NCBI GenBank assembly: GCA_038238185.1
Contig: JBBRXY010000004.1
Coordinates: forward strand, 1 to 64,000
Source of the DNA: DATAQC01 sp038238185
Lineage (GTDB): Bacteria > Actinomycetota > Acidimicrobiia > Acidimicrobiales > AC-14
Direction: 5' to 3'
Length of the DNA: 64,000 nt
Of the stretch, positions 32,454 through 41,272 are shown piece by piece. The first letter of the stretch is position 1. Each line of letters starts with the position of its first letter. Under the pieces are notes generated by a model. The model worked only from the letters and a program-made list of their open reading frames with translations, did no database searches and was not told the DNA's origin. The position numbers and the translations under genes were made by a program.

Positions 32454-33414
32454 GGAAGGAGAGCGACACGGCGTAGTCCCCGTCGGGGTCGGTCCACCAC
32501 CGCCCCAGGGCCAGGCCCGCCTCACCCAGCTCGGCCTCGACCCCCGACCTGCGGAACTTGGTGCTGATCTCGGTGCGCATGGTCTCACCCGTCCCGAAGG
32601 CGACGGCGAGGCCGAGATCGTCGACGTTCACCTCCTCGGCTTCGTCCGCCCGCAGTCGCATCTCGATGCACTCCTCCTCAGGGTCGAAGCCGGCCACATG
32701 GGAGAAGCGCTCGGGCACGAAATCGGCGTGCAGCTGGCGGTTCACGACCCGCAACACGTTGCGGTTGAACTCGGCAGTGATGCCACCCGGGTCGTCGTAG
32801 GCGGCGACCATCCGGGTCTCGGACTTGACCAGGTCGGTTCCGAGGAGGAGGGCGTCACCCGGCGCCATCGCCGCCGACAAGGCGGCCAGGAACTCGGCCC
32901 TGGGCTTGGTGGCGAAGTTGCCGATGGTGCCGCCCAGGAACGCGATCAGGCGCCGACCGTCGGCAGGGATCGTGGCGAGGTGGTGTTCGAAGTCTCCGAC
33001 GACAGCGCTGATCTCCACGCCCGGATACTCGGTGGCAAGGGCGGCGGCGGCCTGGCGAAGGGTTGTCTCGCTCACGTCGAACGGAGTGAAACGCCGCAGC
33101 AACCCGGCGTCGCGGAAGGCGTCGAGGATGAGCCGGGTCTTGTCCGACGTGCCCGACCCCAGCTCCACCACGGTGTCGGCACCCGTGAACCGGGCCACGT
33201 AGTCGGCCTGCTCGGACAGCACGAAGCGCTCCCGGCTGGTGGGGTAGTACTCGGGGAGACGGGTGATCTCGTCGAACAACTCCGACCCCCGCTGGTCGTA
33301 GAACCACTTCGGGGGCAGTTCCTTGGGGGTGGCTGTGAGGCCTGTGCCGACGTCGGCCCGCAGGGCGGCCTTGAGATCGTCGGGCGTGAGGTGGACGTCG
33401 ACGCGGGCGTTCAC
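32446..33414 (-). CDS. egtD: Histidine N-alpha-methyltransferase EgtD
   Basis: 322 aa, the usual length. It trimethylates histidine to hercynine with SAM. Family motifs: LPPKWFYDQRGSELFDEIT, RLPEYYPTSRE, the SAM site VVELGSGTSDKT, VVGDFEHHL and FLGGTIGNF. The start overlaps the egtC stop by 4 nt. Confidence 0.96.
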   Translation of the reverse strand: MNARVDVHLTPDDLKAALRADVGTGLTATPKELPPKWFYDQRGSELFDEITRLPEYYPTSRERFVLSEQADYVARFTGADTVVELGSGTSDKTRLILDAFRDAGLLRRFTPFDVSETTLRQAAAALATEYPGVEISAVVGDFEHHLATIPADGRRLIAFLGGTIGNFATKPRAEFLAALSAAMAPGDALLLGTDLVKSETRMVAAYDDPGGITAEFNRNVLRVVNRQLHADFVPERFSHVAGFDPEEECIEMRLRADEAEEVNVDDLGLAVAFGTGETMRTEISTKFRRSGVEAELGEAGLALGRWWTDPDGDYAVSLSFRE

Positions 33415-34226
33415 GGTCGGTTTCTCCCGGCCGGGGTGAGGGGGGTGACGGTTGCCCCCGAGGCGTCGGCCCCGACCAGGGAGCCGTCTGGTACCGGCTC
33501 CCAGCGGGGATCATTATCGTAGGGTTCGGATGCCACCACCACCGCCTGGGGCGATTCGAGGACGAACAACGAGTCTCCCGAGGCGGTGGCAGCCAACCGC
33601 CGGCCGTCGGCGAGCACCAGGTTGAGGCGGTTGGGGGCGGTCAGGTCATCGACCACGGCGACGACCTCGGACAGCGCCGTGCCCGGGTCGGCACCGGCGT
33701 CGAGGCGGTCGAGTGCCAGGGCGAACAGCAACTCGGAGTCCGAGGCGCCCTCGATGCCGGCGGCCCGGGCGTCGGAGACCATGCGCCGTAGGCGCACACC
33801 GACAGGCCCGGTCACTGGAAGGACGGCCGGCGGCGGCGCAGGGGCCCCGCCCGGGTCGTCGAAGCCGCCAATAGCACCGTTGTGGGCGAACAACCAGGGA
33901 CCAGCGGTGAACGGCGGCGTGCCGCTCTCCTCGACCGCTGACGGCGGGGTGGCGTCACGCACGGCGGCGAGGGCGCAGGTCGTGCGCAACAGTCCGGCCA
34001 CGCTGCGGAAGCTTCGCTCCGCCCAGGCCGGCCGGGACGACCGCCAGCGGGCGGGCTCGGGGCGCACGGCCAGGTCGTACCAGCCCACCCCGAACCCGTC
34101 GGCGTTGACCGCGCCTGCCCGCTGATGACGGGGGGCCCAGCTCTGGCTGACGATGGAATGGGGTTGCCCCCAGACCAGTTCCTCCAAACCCACGGGCTGA
34201 CCGAGATAGGCGACGAAGCGGCACAC
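33411..34226 (-). CDS. egtC: Gamma-glutamyl hercynylcysteine sulfoxide amidohydrolase EgtC
   Basis: 271 aa. It belongs to the class II (Ntn) glutamine amidotransferase family, whose nucleophile is Cys2 after Met removal. This fixes the start at GTG 34226 (VCRFVAYLG), although the frame is open further upstream. Other motifs: NADGFGVGWYD, FAHNGAIGGF and SDSELLFALALD. It removes the glutamyl group after the EgtB step. A loop at about residues 131-141 (PPAVLPVTGPVGV) contains a decayed copy of the family C repeat (33804-33836). A gap of 26 nt separates it from egtB. Confidence 0.94.
   Translation of the reverse strand: MCRFVAYLGQPVGLEELVWGQPHSIVSQSWAPRHQRAGAVNADGFGVGWYDLAVRPEPARWRSSRPAWAERSFRSVAGLLRTTCALAAVRDATPPSAVEESGTPPFTAGPWLFAHNGAIGGFDDPGGAPAPPPAVLPVTGPVGVRLRRMVSDARAAGIEGASDSELLFALALDRLDAGADPGTALSEVVAVVDDLTAPNRLNLVLADGRRLAATASGDSLFVLESPQAVVVASEPYDNDPRWEPVPDGSLVGADASGATVTPLTPAGRNRP
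33804..33836 (-). repeat. Decayed family C repeat in egtC
   Basis: On the minus strand GCCGCCGGCCG, a changed 6-nt block, then CAGTGACC and GGGCC, aligning with the egtA 27-bp unit. Could be chance in GC-rich sequence. Confidence 0.4.
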
Positions 34227-34252
34227 TGACGAGGTGGTGGGCAGGCGCCGGA

Positions 34253-35617
34253 TCAGTCGTCGCGGGCGCAGCGGAAGCCGGCGAAGATCTGGCGACGGAT
34301 CGGATGGTCCCAGTTCCGGAACGTGGTGCGAACGGCCGTTGGGTGGGTGGCCCACGACCCACCGCGTAGCACCTTGTAGCCGGAGCCGAAGAACACCTCC
34401 GAGTACTCCCGGTAGGGATAGGAGCGGAAGCCCGGGTAGGGCTCGAAGTCGCTCGAGGTCCACTCCCAGACGTCGCCCAGGAGCTGGTGGCACCCCGCGG
34501 GTGTGGCCCCGGCCGGGTAGGCACCCACCGGCGCCGGCCGGAAATGACGCTGGCCGAGGTTGGCCGTCGCAGGCCCGGCGTCGAGATCGCCCCAGGGGTG
34601 GCGGCGCTTGTGGCCGTCGCCGCTCCACGAGGCGGCCTTCTCCCATTCGGCCTCGGTGGGCAGGCGACGACCGGCCCACGCGGCATAGGCCGTGGCCTCG
34701 TGCCAGCACACGTGCTGGACAGGCTCATCGACAGGCAGCACCTCCTTCCACCCGAACCGGACCCGCGCCCACGACCCGGCCGTGTCGCGCCACCAGAACT
34801 GAGGATGCCTCGCGGCGGTCTCGATGCGCCACGCCCAGCCCTCGTCGGTCCACCACCGTCGCTCGTCGTACCCACCGTCTTCGACGAAGCCGAGGTACTC
34901 GTGGTTGCTCACGGGGGCGGCGTCGATCCAGAAGGTGTCGAGGTCGACCACGTGGGCCGGTCGCTCGTTGTCGAATGCCCAGGCTTCGTCGTCGGTGCCC
35001 ATGACGAACGGTCCGCCCGGTACCCGGACCTCGGTGGCGGCCATCTGGCTCCCCGGCGGAGGATCGGGAGCGACCGGCCGGTAGCCGTCACCGCTCATGA
35101 GCTGCAGGGTGGCGAGCATGGTCTCGTCGTGCTGGTGCTCGTGTTGCACGACCATGCCGTACACGAAGGCGTTGGTGACCAGACCGGCCGGCCGAGAGTC
35201 AGTGGCCGGGCCGGCGGGGGCGTCGAAGGCGGCCAGCCCGTCGAGCACGTCGAGGGCCCGGCCCCGGACCTCGCCCAGGTAGTGGCGAGCATCGGTGGGG
35301 CCCAGGAGGGGCAGGGCGGGTCGGTCGGGCCGGGGATGGCGGAAGGCGTCGTAGACGTCGTCGAGCGCGGCATCGATGGGAAGGGCTCCCGACACCGCCC
35401 GAAGCAACCACAGCTCCTCGTAATTGCCCACGTGGGCCAGGTCCCAGACGAGGGGCGACATGATCGACGAGTGCTGGCGGACCAGGTCGGCGTCGGAGAG
35501 CGGCGCGAGGAGCTCGAGGGATCGCCGACGAGCGACGTCCAGGTGGGTGACGACGGTGGCCTTCATGTCCGGCACCTGCGGGGCCGGCGCCTCGAACGCA
35601 GGAACCTCGAGCGTCAT
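34253..35617 (-). CDS. egtB: Hercynine oxygenase EgtB
   Basis: 454 aa. The N-terminal DinB-like domain supplies the iron ligands: His62 (WDLAHVGNYEE) and the HEHQH cluster (159-163). The C-terminal formylglycine-generating-enzyme-like domain starts near VRVPGGPFVMGTDD and has RRLPTEAEWEKAA, GDVWEWTSSDF and RGGSWATHP. It is a non-haem iron enzyme joining hercynine and gamma-glutamylcysteine with O2. Its start overlaps the egtA stop by 4 nt. Residues about 136-146 (AGPATDSRPAG), in the linker before the HEHQH cluster, coincide with a family C repeat. Confidence 0.96.
   Translation of the reverse strand: MTLEVPAFEAPAPQVPDMKATVVTHLDVARRRSLELLAPLSDADLVRQHSSIMSPLVWDLAHVGNYEELWLLRAVSGALPIDAALDDVYDAFRHPRPDRPALPLLGPTDARHYLGEVRGRALDVLDGLAAFDAPAGPATDSRPAGLVTNAFVYGMVVQHEHQHDETMLATLQLMSGDGYRPVAPDPPPGSQMAATEVRVPGGPFVMGTDDEAWAFDNERPAHVVDLDTFWIDAAPVSNHEYLGFVEDGGYDERRWWTDEGWAWRIETAARHPQFWWRDTAGSWARVRFGWKEVLPVDEPVQHVCWHEATAYAAWAGRRLPTEAEWEKAASWSGDGHKRRHPWGDLDAGPATANLGQRHFRPAPVGAYPAGATPAGCHQLLGDVWEWTSSDFEPYPGFRSYPYREYSEVFFGSGYKVLRGGSWATHPTAVRTTFRNWDHPIRRQIFAGFRCARDD
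35173..35212 (+). repeat. Family C repeat in egtB
   Basis: 33 of 40 positions match the egtA 27-bp unit extended by its own tail (core GGCCGGCCGAGAG then TCAGTGGCC). It lies in the opposite orientation relative to its gene compared with egtA. Confidence 0.65.
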
Positions 35618-36933
35618 GCATCCACCCCCGCCGGTTCGGGGAACAGGCCACCGTGGCCGGCCCAGGCGTCGAGGCGATCGTCGGCCGGGGTGCGGCCCCG
35701 GTCGACCCAGCGCTCGACATAGGCGGCAACCATGTCGATGAGCGGAGCGCTCGCGCCGAGCCGGTCGAGCGACGCCAGCGCGGCGCCGAAGCAGGTCCGG
35801 GCCGACGTGGCCAGGGCCGGGTGGCCGAGCCCGGTACGGGCGGCGTCGATCCAGCGCCCTGCGGCATCGCAGGACGTGGCGGCCCGATCGGCGGCATCGC
35901 CCCCTTCGGGATCAGCGAGGAGGGCGGCGGTGACGGCCACCGGGACCTGCCACCACGGGTCGGGGAGGGCGTCGAGCATTCTGAGCTCCAGCCATCCCCG
36001 GGGGCGCACGGGAGGAAACAGCGTGCTCAGGTGGTAGTCGAGGTCGTCACTCGTGGGCCAACCCAGCTCGTGACCCTCGGCCACCCATTGGCCGAACGTC
36101 AGAGGGGCGTCGAGGTGAACGAAGTCGTCACGCGGGGGCCTGGTCACTGCCTCTCGGCCGGCGGGCCTGGTCACTGCCTCTCGGCCGGCGGGCCTGGTCG
36201 GTTCCGGCCGGATGAGCATGACGCGGGCGTCGAGGACGTAGTCGGCCCATGCGTCGGGGGCCGGGCGGTCGCAGTCGACCGGAGCGGCCCGGCTGCGGTC
36301 GAGGGCCATCCAGGTCGCCAACCGGGCCGAGTGGAAGCCGGTCGGTCGCCCCTCGAGCAACGGGGAGTTGGCGAAAGCGGCAGCGAGGGTCGGTCCCAGG
36401 CGGTGGGCCAGCCGCCATTGACGGGCGGCGTCGTCGGTGGTGGGGCCGACGCCGATGTTGACCTGCACCGAGGCGGTGTTCGCCATCATGCGGCGGCCGG
36501 CGGGGCCGTCGGTGTCGAAGTAAGCCTCCATGGCCCGGTATCGCGGCGAATCGGATACGCGCCGGGGCGGCCGTAGCGGGTCGGTGCCCAACCCGACCAG
36601 ATCGACCCCGAGCGCCGCCGCCGCCGCCCGTGTCAGGGCTGTGTCGGTATCGGCCACGGCACAGGCGTCATCCACCGAGACAAAGGGCGGCGAGCTCACC
36701 TCGAGCTGGCCGCCGGGCTCGAAGGTGACGGTGCTGCCTCCTGGAAGCGGCCCCGCGGCGGCGACGGATTCGGCCAGATCGACGGGGTCCACCCGGGCGG
36801 CCGGGTCGGCGCGGGCGACGGTGAGCCATTCCAGCTCCACTCCCACCTGGCAGGGTGACTCGGGCGAGAAACAGCGTGCGCTGAGGATGTCGCGGACGTT
36901 GCGGACGCTCAGGCGGGGGTGGGGACAGGGCAT
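35614..36933 (-). CDS. egtA: Glutamate-cysteine ligase EgtA
   Basis: 439 aa from ATG 36933. It makes gamma-glutamylcysteine for EgtB. Motifs of the GCS2/EgtA family: VGVELEWLT, TFEPGGQLEVSSPP, MMANTASVQVNIGVG and RGWLELRMLDALPDPWW. It is first of the five-gene egt operon. Residues about 268-284 (TRPAGREAV twice) are encoded by a 27-bp tandem repeat and form an insertion between ARVMLIRPEP and the conserved THPAxFTF-like region. A start further upstream (36999) is possible, but would overlap the small ORF at 36942. Confidence 0.93.
   Translation of the reverse strand: MPCPHPRLSVRNVRDILSARCFSPESPCQVGVELEWLTVARADPAARVDPVDLAESVAAAGPLPGGSTVTFEPGGQLEVSSPPFVSVDDACAVADTDTALTRAAAAALGVDLVGLGTDPLRPPRRVSDSPRYRAMEAYFDTDGPAGRRMMANTASVQVNIGVGPTTDDAARQWRLAHRLGPTLAAAFANSPLLEGRPTGFHSARLATWMALDRSRAAPVDCDRPAPDAWADYVLDARVMLIRPEPTRPAGREAVTRPAGREAVTRPPRDDFVHLDAPLTFGQWVAEGHELGWPTSDDLDYHLSTLFPPVRPRGWLELRMLDALPDPWWQVPVAVTAALLADPEGGDAADRAATSCDAAGRWIDAARTGLGHPALATSARTCFGAALASLDRLGASAPLIDMVAAYVERWVDRGRTPADDRLDAWAGHGGLFPEPAGVDA
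36137..36200 (-). repeat. 27-bp tandem repeat, two units plus remnant (family C)
   Basis: Two identical 27-bp units, 36137-36163 and 36164-36190, then a remnant. On the minus strand the unit is GCCCGCCGGCCGAGAGGCA plus GTGACCAG; 19 bp equal the DUF58 unit. Confidence 0.95.
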
Positions 36934-36941
36934 CGGGGGAT

Positions 36942-37070
36942 CTATCGGTGCCCGAAGTGGGCGGTCACCCAATCGAGATTGCGTACGAAGGCGAGCCACT
37001 GCTCACTGACCAGCACGGGTTCTCCCCTCGTCGGGATTGAGCGCGGACCTTCGCCCGCACTACCCACCAC
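36942..37070 (-). CDS. 42-aa small ORF upstream of egtA
   Basis: Not a long gene but well framed. TAGACT (37077-37082) lies 6 nt before GTG 37070, which matches the leaderless pattern of the window, and the frame runs to TAG 36942-36944, 8 nt before egtA. The protein ends in VSEQWLAFVRNLDWVTAHFGHR, Trp/Phe-rich and coding-like. An internal GTG at 37016 has AGGGGAGA 5-7 nt upstream and would give a 24-aa form. It could be a leader peptide controlling the egt operon or a small protein. No family recognised. Confidence 0.5.
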   Translation of the reverse strand: MVGSAGEGPRSIPTRGEPVLVSEQWLAFVRNLDWVTAHFGHR

Positions 37071-37076
37071 AAGGAG

Positions 37077-37082
37077 AGTCTA
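37077..37082 (-). promoter_or_regulatory. -10 hexamer for the egt operon and its small ORF
   Basis: TAGACT on the minus strand, identical to the secA hexamer, 6 nt before GTG 37070 and about 150 nt before egtA. It is the best egt operon promoter seen. Confidence 0.5.
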
Positions 37083-37144
37083 AGCACAGCGTCGCCGGCG
37101 AGGAGGGCGCGCCTGACGCGCCCGCCCGGCTTCGGGGTGCAAAC

Positions 37145-39625
37145 ATGGCGGCTATGGAACGAGCCCAGCAGTCCGTTCTGGCGCAGAAGACTGCCGGGGT
37201 GCAGGCACGGGCGCGCGAGATTCCCATCGAGGCGTGGATCACCCTTGCGGTGGTGGCCGCGGCGGTGATCTTCACCTTCTTCCAGCTCCAGCCGAGGCTG
37301 CTCCTCACCAACTCCACGCCGGCCGGCGGCGACACCGGAGCCCACGTCTGGGGTCCCGATTTCCTGCGCCACCACGTGCTTCCCCATTTCCGCCTCACCG
37401 GGTGGGCTCCCTCGTGGTACGCAGGGTTCCCGGCCTACGTTTTCTATTTTCCGCTGCCGGCCCTCCTGATCGCCTTCCTGAGTTTCGTCCTGCCCTACGG
37501 GATCGCCTTCAAGCTCGTCACGGTTGCCGGTGTTCTCACCCTGCCCGTGGCCGCCTGGGCGTTCGGGCGCCTGTCGGGCATGCGCTTCCCGGGTCCGGCC
37601 CTGTTGGCGGTGGCGACCGTCCCCTTCCTGTTCTATTCGGGGTTCTCCAGTAGCAGCGGCAGCTGGAGCTACACCATCTATGGGGGCAACATCGCCTCCA
37701 CGCTGGCCGGCGAGTTCTCGTTCTCGGTGAGCCTGTCGTTGGCCCTGGTGTTCCTCGGCGTGTTCGCCCGCAGCCTCGACACGGGCAAGTACCGGATCTG
37801 GGCCGCGGTGCTCCTAACCCTCACCGGGCTCAGCCACCTCCTTCCCACCCTTTTCGCGGTGGCCGGGGCCCTGGTGCTGCTGGCCCTGCGGCCGAGCGTC
37901 GCCCGGGCCAAGTTGGCGGCCATCGTCCTCACCATCGGGGCCCTGCTGGCGGCTTTCTGGAGCATCCCCTTCCTGTTCCGCCTGCCCTACAGCAACAACA
38001 TGGGTTGGGAGAAGCTCACCGACTACCACAAGAACCTCGTTCCCACGAATATCAAGTGGCTGGCCCTGCTGGCTCTGGCCGGGGCGATCGCGTCGGTGGC
38101 GTTGCGGCGGCGCACGGGCTCGGCCATCACCGCGCTGGCGGTGCTCTCGGGACTGGTGTTCAGGTACGGCCCCCAGGCCCGACTCTGGAACGCCCGGGCC
38201 CTGCCCTTCTGGTACCTGTGCGTCTTCCTGCTGGCCGGCGTCGCCGTGGCCGAAGGCGCCCGCGGCCTCGCTCGCCTGCTTGCCCGAGGACCCGATCAAT
38301 CGTCGAGACAGGTCGGCCTGGTCACCCCGGTCGTCGCCGCCCTCGTGGCGTGGGTCTTCGTGGCCGGACCGCTCGGCGTGCTGCCGGGCTGGGCTCCCAA
38401 GCCGCCGAGCCCGGAGTCGACCTTCATCTCCTCGTGGGCCAAGTGGAACTACAGCGGCTACGAGGGCAAGCCCGCCTACCCGGAATACAAGGGGATCATT
38501 GACACCATGGCCCAGGTGGGGCGCACGAACGGGTGCGGGCGGGCCCACTGGGAGTACGAGTCGTCCCTCGACCGTTTCGGCACGCCCATGGCCCTCATGC
38601 TCCTGCCCTACTGGACCAACGGCTGCATCGGCTCCATGGAGGGTCTCTACTTCGAGTCGTCGGCCACCGTGCCCTACCACTTCCTGTCGGCGGCCGAGCT
38701 GGCCAAGGCTCCGTCCAACCCCATGCGCGACCTGCCCTACCGCAGCCTCGATGTGAACCGCGGCGTCCGCGACCTCCAACTCCTCGGGTCGAGGTACTAC
38801 CTGGCGTTCTCGCCCGAGGCCGTGAGCCAGGCGAAGGCCAACCCCAGCCTGCACGAGATCGCCCAGACCGGCGTCGAAGGCAAGTCGTGGCACGTGTTCG
38901 AGGTGGCGGGAGCGGCGTTGGTGACCCCGCTGGCGTTCAAGCCCAACGTGGTCACCGGCAAGAAGATCGGTTCCAAGGAGTGGTTGGGTCTCTCCGTCGA
39001 CTGGTTCAACGACCCCACCCGCGGCGATGTACCTCTCGCCGCCTCCGGCCCCAAGGACTGGCCCCGGGTGGAAGTCACCTCCAAGAAGGCCCCGCCGCAG
39101 GCCGGTTCCAAGAAGATCGGCACCGACATCTCGGTGGCCCAGCCGAAGCTGGAGCCGGTGGTCCCCACCCAGGTCCGCAATATCCGCGAGGGCGACGACA
39201 GCCTTACCTTCGACGTCGACAAAATCGGGTCACCCGTGCTGGTGAAGGTCTCCTATTTCCCGAACTGGAAGGCATCGGGGGCCAAGGGGCCTTGGCGGGT
39301 CACCCCCAACCTCATGGTCGTGATCCCAACGTCGAAGCACGTGAGCCTGCACTACGGGTACACGCCGGTCGACGTCGGGGGATGGCTGCTGACCTTCGTG
39401 GGTATCGGGCTGATCGTCGTCGTCCGACGCCATCCGATGGTGATCGGCGACGGTCTCGGCGAGCTCGAACCCGGCGACCCGTTGCCCGCGGACCCGGGCC
39501 CTGCCGGCGACGAGGAGTACCAACCGGTCCCTGCCGGTGTCTCCCGGGCGCCGATCGGAGCCGGGCGGCGCGACTGGTCGGCCCCGTTCGGGCGAGCCGC
39601 GCCCGGGTCACAACCCGGCTCCTGA
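37145..39625 (+). CDS. Large polytopic membrane protein (PTPS-related/GT-C-like)
   Basis: 826 aa from ATG 37145 (ATG 37154 possible). One helix (about 27-48) is followed by STPAGGDTGAHVWGPDFLRHHVLP and GWAPSWYAGFPAYVFYFPLPALL, a GT-C-like first loop that I recognise from membrane proteins annotated as 6-pyruvoyl-tetrahydropterin-synthase-related. About ten more helices follow. A large extracytoplasmic part (about 430-740; KWNYSGYEG, FPNWKASGAKGPWRV) and a last helix near 750-770 come before an acidic cytoplasmic tail. It probably transfers sugars or builds glycans outside the membrane; no activity is proven. It is divergent from the egt operon and is followed by two GT-C genes on the same strand. 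Confidence 0.75.
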   Translation: MAAMERAQQSVLAQKTAGVQARAREIPIEAWITLAVVAAAVIFTFFQLQPRLLLTNSTPAGGDTGAHVWGPDFLRHHVLPHFRLTGWAPSWYAGFPAYVFYFPLPALLIAFLSFVLPYGIAFKLVTVAGVLTLPVAAWAFGRLSGMRFPGPALLAVATVPFLFYSGFSSSSGSWSYTIYGGNIASTLAGEFSFSVSLSLALVFLGVFARSLDTGKYRIWAAVLLTLTGLSHLLPTLFAVAGALVLLALRPSVARAKLAAIVLTIGALLAAFWSIPFLFRLPYSNNMGWEKLTDYHKNLVPTNIKWLALLALAGAIASVALRRRTGSAITALAVLSGLVFRYGPQARLWNARALPFWYLCVFLLAGVAVAEGARGLARLLARGPDQSSRQVGLVTPVVAALVAWVFVAGPLGVLPGWAPKPPSPESTFISSWAKWNYSGYEGKPAYPEYKGIIDTMAQVGRTNGCGRAHWEYESSLDRFGTPMALMLLPYWTNGCIGSMEGLYFESSATVPYHFLSAAELAKAPSNPMRDLPYRSLDVNRGVRDLQLLGSRYYLAFSPEAVSQAKANPSLHEIAQTGVEGKSWHVFEVAGAALVTPLAFKPNVVTGKKIGSKEWLGLSVDWFNDPTRGDVPLAASGPKDWPRVEVTSKKAPPQAGSKKIGTDISVAQPKLEPVVPTQVRNIREGDDSLTFDVDKIGSPVLVKVSYFPNWKASGAKGPWRVTPNLMVVIPTSKHVSLHYGYTPVDVGGWLLTFVGIGLIVVVRRHPMVIGDGLGELEPGDPLPADPGPAGDEEYQPVPAGVSRAPIGAGRRDWSAPFGRAAPGSQPGS

Positions 39626-39661
39626 GCACTCCGGTATCCAGGCGGGCATTACCGTGCTCGC

Positions 39662-41272
39662 GTGCATCTCGAGTACCAGGACGACGCTGGCCCCCGTGAC
39701 CGCGACGATGAGCATTCCCCTCCGGCAGGCGGAAAGATGGGGTCGACGCCGGACGTGACCGACCCCCGCGTGGGTCGGGTCACCGTCTGGAAGGTCCTGG
39801 TTGCGGCGGTGGTGGTCATCGGCGTAGTCGGACGGTTCACCGCCGACTCCCACCTGTGGCTCGACGAGGCGTTATCGGTGAACATCGCCCGCCTTCCGCT
39901 CCGCCGGCTTCCCGACGCCCTCCGCCACGACGGTGCACCGCCGCTTTACTACGTGCTGTTGCACGGGTGGATGAAGGTCTTCGGGACGGGCACTATCGCC
40001 GTGCGGGCGCTCTCGGGAGTGTTCGCAGTGGCGGCCCTGCCCTTCATGTGGATCGCCGGCCGTCGTCTCGGAGGCAGGCGGGTGGCTGTAACTGCGCTGG
40101 TGCTGCTGGCCGTCTCACCGTTCGCGGTGCGCTACGGCACCGAGGCCCGCATGTACTCGATCATGACGCTGCTGGCCCTGCTCGGTTGGCTGGCTCTCGG
40201 CGACCTGCTCCAGCGATTCACGTGGCCCCGGGCCGTCGCCGTGTCGGTCCTCACCGGGCTACTGCTCCTGACCCACTACTGGTCGTTGTACCTCCTGGTC
40301 GTCGCCGGCGCCTTCGTGGCCCGACGCGCCCTTCGGGGCCCAGGCCGGGACGAGGCTCGCCGGGCAGGTCTGGCCCTGGCCGTCGGATGCCTCGCGTTCC
40401 TCCCCTGGCTGCCGGTATTTGTCTTCCAGGTCGCCCACACCGGTACCCCCTGGGCCGGGAGGCCCGATGTCCGGATCCTGTTCGACACCGTTTTCCAGTT
40501 CTCCGGCGGCCTCTGGGACCCGGGCTTCATTCTCGGCGTCCTGTCCTGGCTGCTCATCGTCATCGCCCTTCTGGGCCGGCCCATCGACGGCCGCCGCATC
40601 GAGCTCGACCTCCATACCCGCCCCGACGCCCGGGTCCTGGCGATCGTGGGCTTCGGCACCCTCGCCGTGGCCTTCGTGGCGGGAGTCGTGGGCCAGTCGG
40701 GCTTCTCCGTGCGTTACGCCGCTGTGCTGTTTCCGTTTGTCCTGCTCCTCGTGGCCCTGGGCATCACCAGGTTCACCGATCCCCGGGTGTTCCGTGGGGT
40801 CATCGCCGCATGTGTCGTCCTCAGTGTCATCGCCACCGCGCCCAACGTCTTCGGTGACCGCACCACCGCAGCCAAGGTTGCCGCGCTGCTGCGGGCCGAT
40901 GCTCGACCCGGTGACGTGGTGGCCTACTGCCCCGACCAGCTGGGCCCGGCGGTGAGCCGAATGCTGGGCGACCGGGACCTGGTGCAGATCCCGTTCCCTC
41001 GCGGCGGTTCACCCGATCGGGTCGATTGGGTCGACTACGCCCAGCGCAACCACGCGGCCACGACGGTGCCGTTCACCCAGATGTTGCTGGACCGGGCCGG
41101 GCCCGACCACACCGTCTGGTTGGTGTGGTCGCCCAACTATCTGACGTTCGGAACCAAGTGCACCGCCCTCAGCGACCGCCTGCAAGCGGCCCGGCCCGAT
41201 ATGAAGAGGGTGTTGACCATCAAGACCGAGTACTTCGAGCACCCCGGCCTCATTCGTTACCGGCCGGGATGA
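39662..41272 (+). CDS. GT-C glycosyltransferase (mannosyltransferase family 39 type)
   Basis: 536 aa from GTG 39662; ATG 39737 is an alternative. After the first helix the catalytic loop reads DSHLWLDEALSVNIAR, with the GT-C Asp-Glu pair, then HDGAPPLYYVLLHGWMKVFG, as in dolichyl- or polyprenyl-phosphate-mannose-dependent enzymes. About nine membrane helices and a C-terminal soluble part (PGDVVAYCPDQLGPAV) follow. Probably a polyprenyl-phosphate-sugar-dependent glycosyltransferase of the outer envelope. The stop overlaps the next GT-C gene by 4 nt (ATGA). Confidence 0.85.
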   Translation: MHLEYQDDAGPRDRDDEHSPPAGGKMGSTPDVTDPRVGRVTVWKVLVAAVVVIGVVGRFTADSHLWLDEALSVNIARLPLRRLPDALRHDGAPPLYYVLLHGWMKVFGTGTIAVRALSGVFAVAALPFMWIAGRRLGGRRVAVTALVLLAVSPFAVRYGTEARMYSIMTLLALLGWLALGDLLQRFTWPRAVAVSVLTGLLLLTHYWSLYLLVVAGAFVARRALRGPGRDEARRAGLALAVGCLAFLPWLPVFVFQVAHTGTPWAGRPDVRILFDTVFQFSGGLWDPGFILGVLSWLLIVIALLGRPIDGRRIELDLHTRPDARVLAIVGFGTLAVAFVAGVVGQSGFSVRYAAVLFPFVLLLVALGITRFTDPRVFRGVIAACVVLSVIATAPNVFGDRTTAAKVAALLRADARPGDVVAYCPDQLGPAVSRMLGDRDLVQIPFPRGGSPDRVDWVDYAQRNHAATTVPFTQMLLDRAGPDHTVWLVWSPNYLTFGTKCTALSDRLQAARPDMKRVLTIKTEYFEHPGLIRYRPG

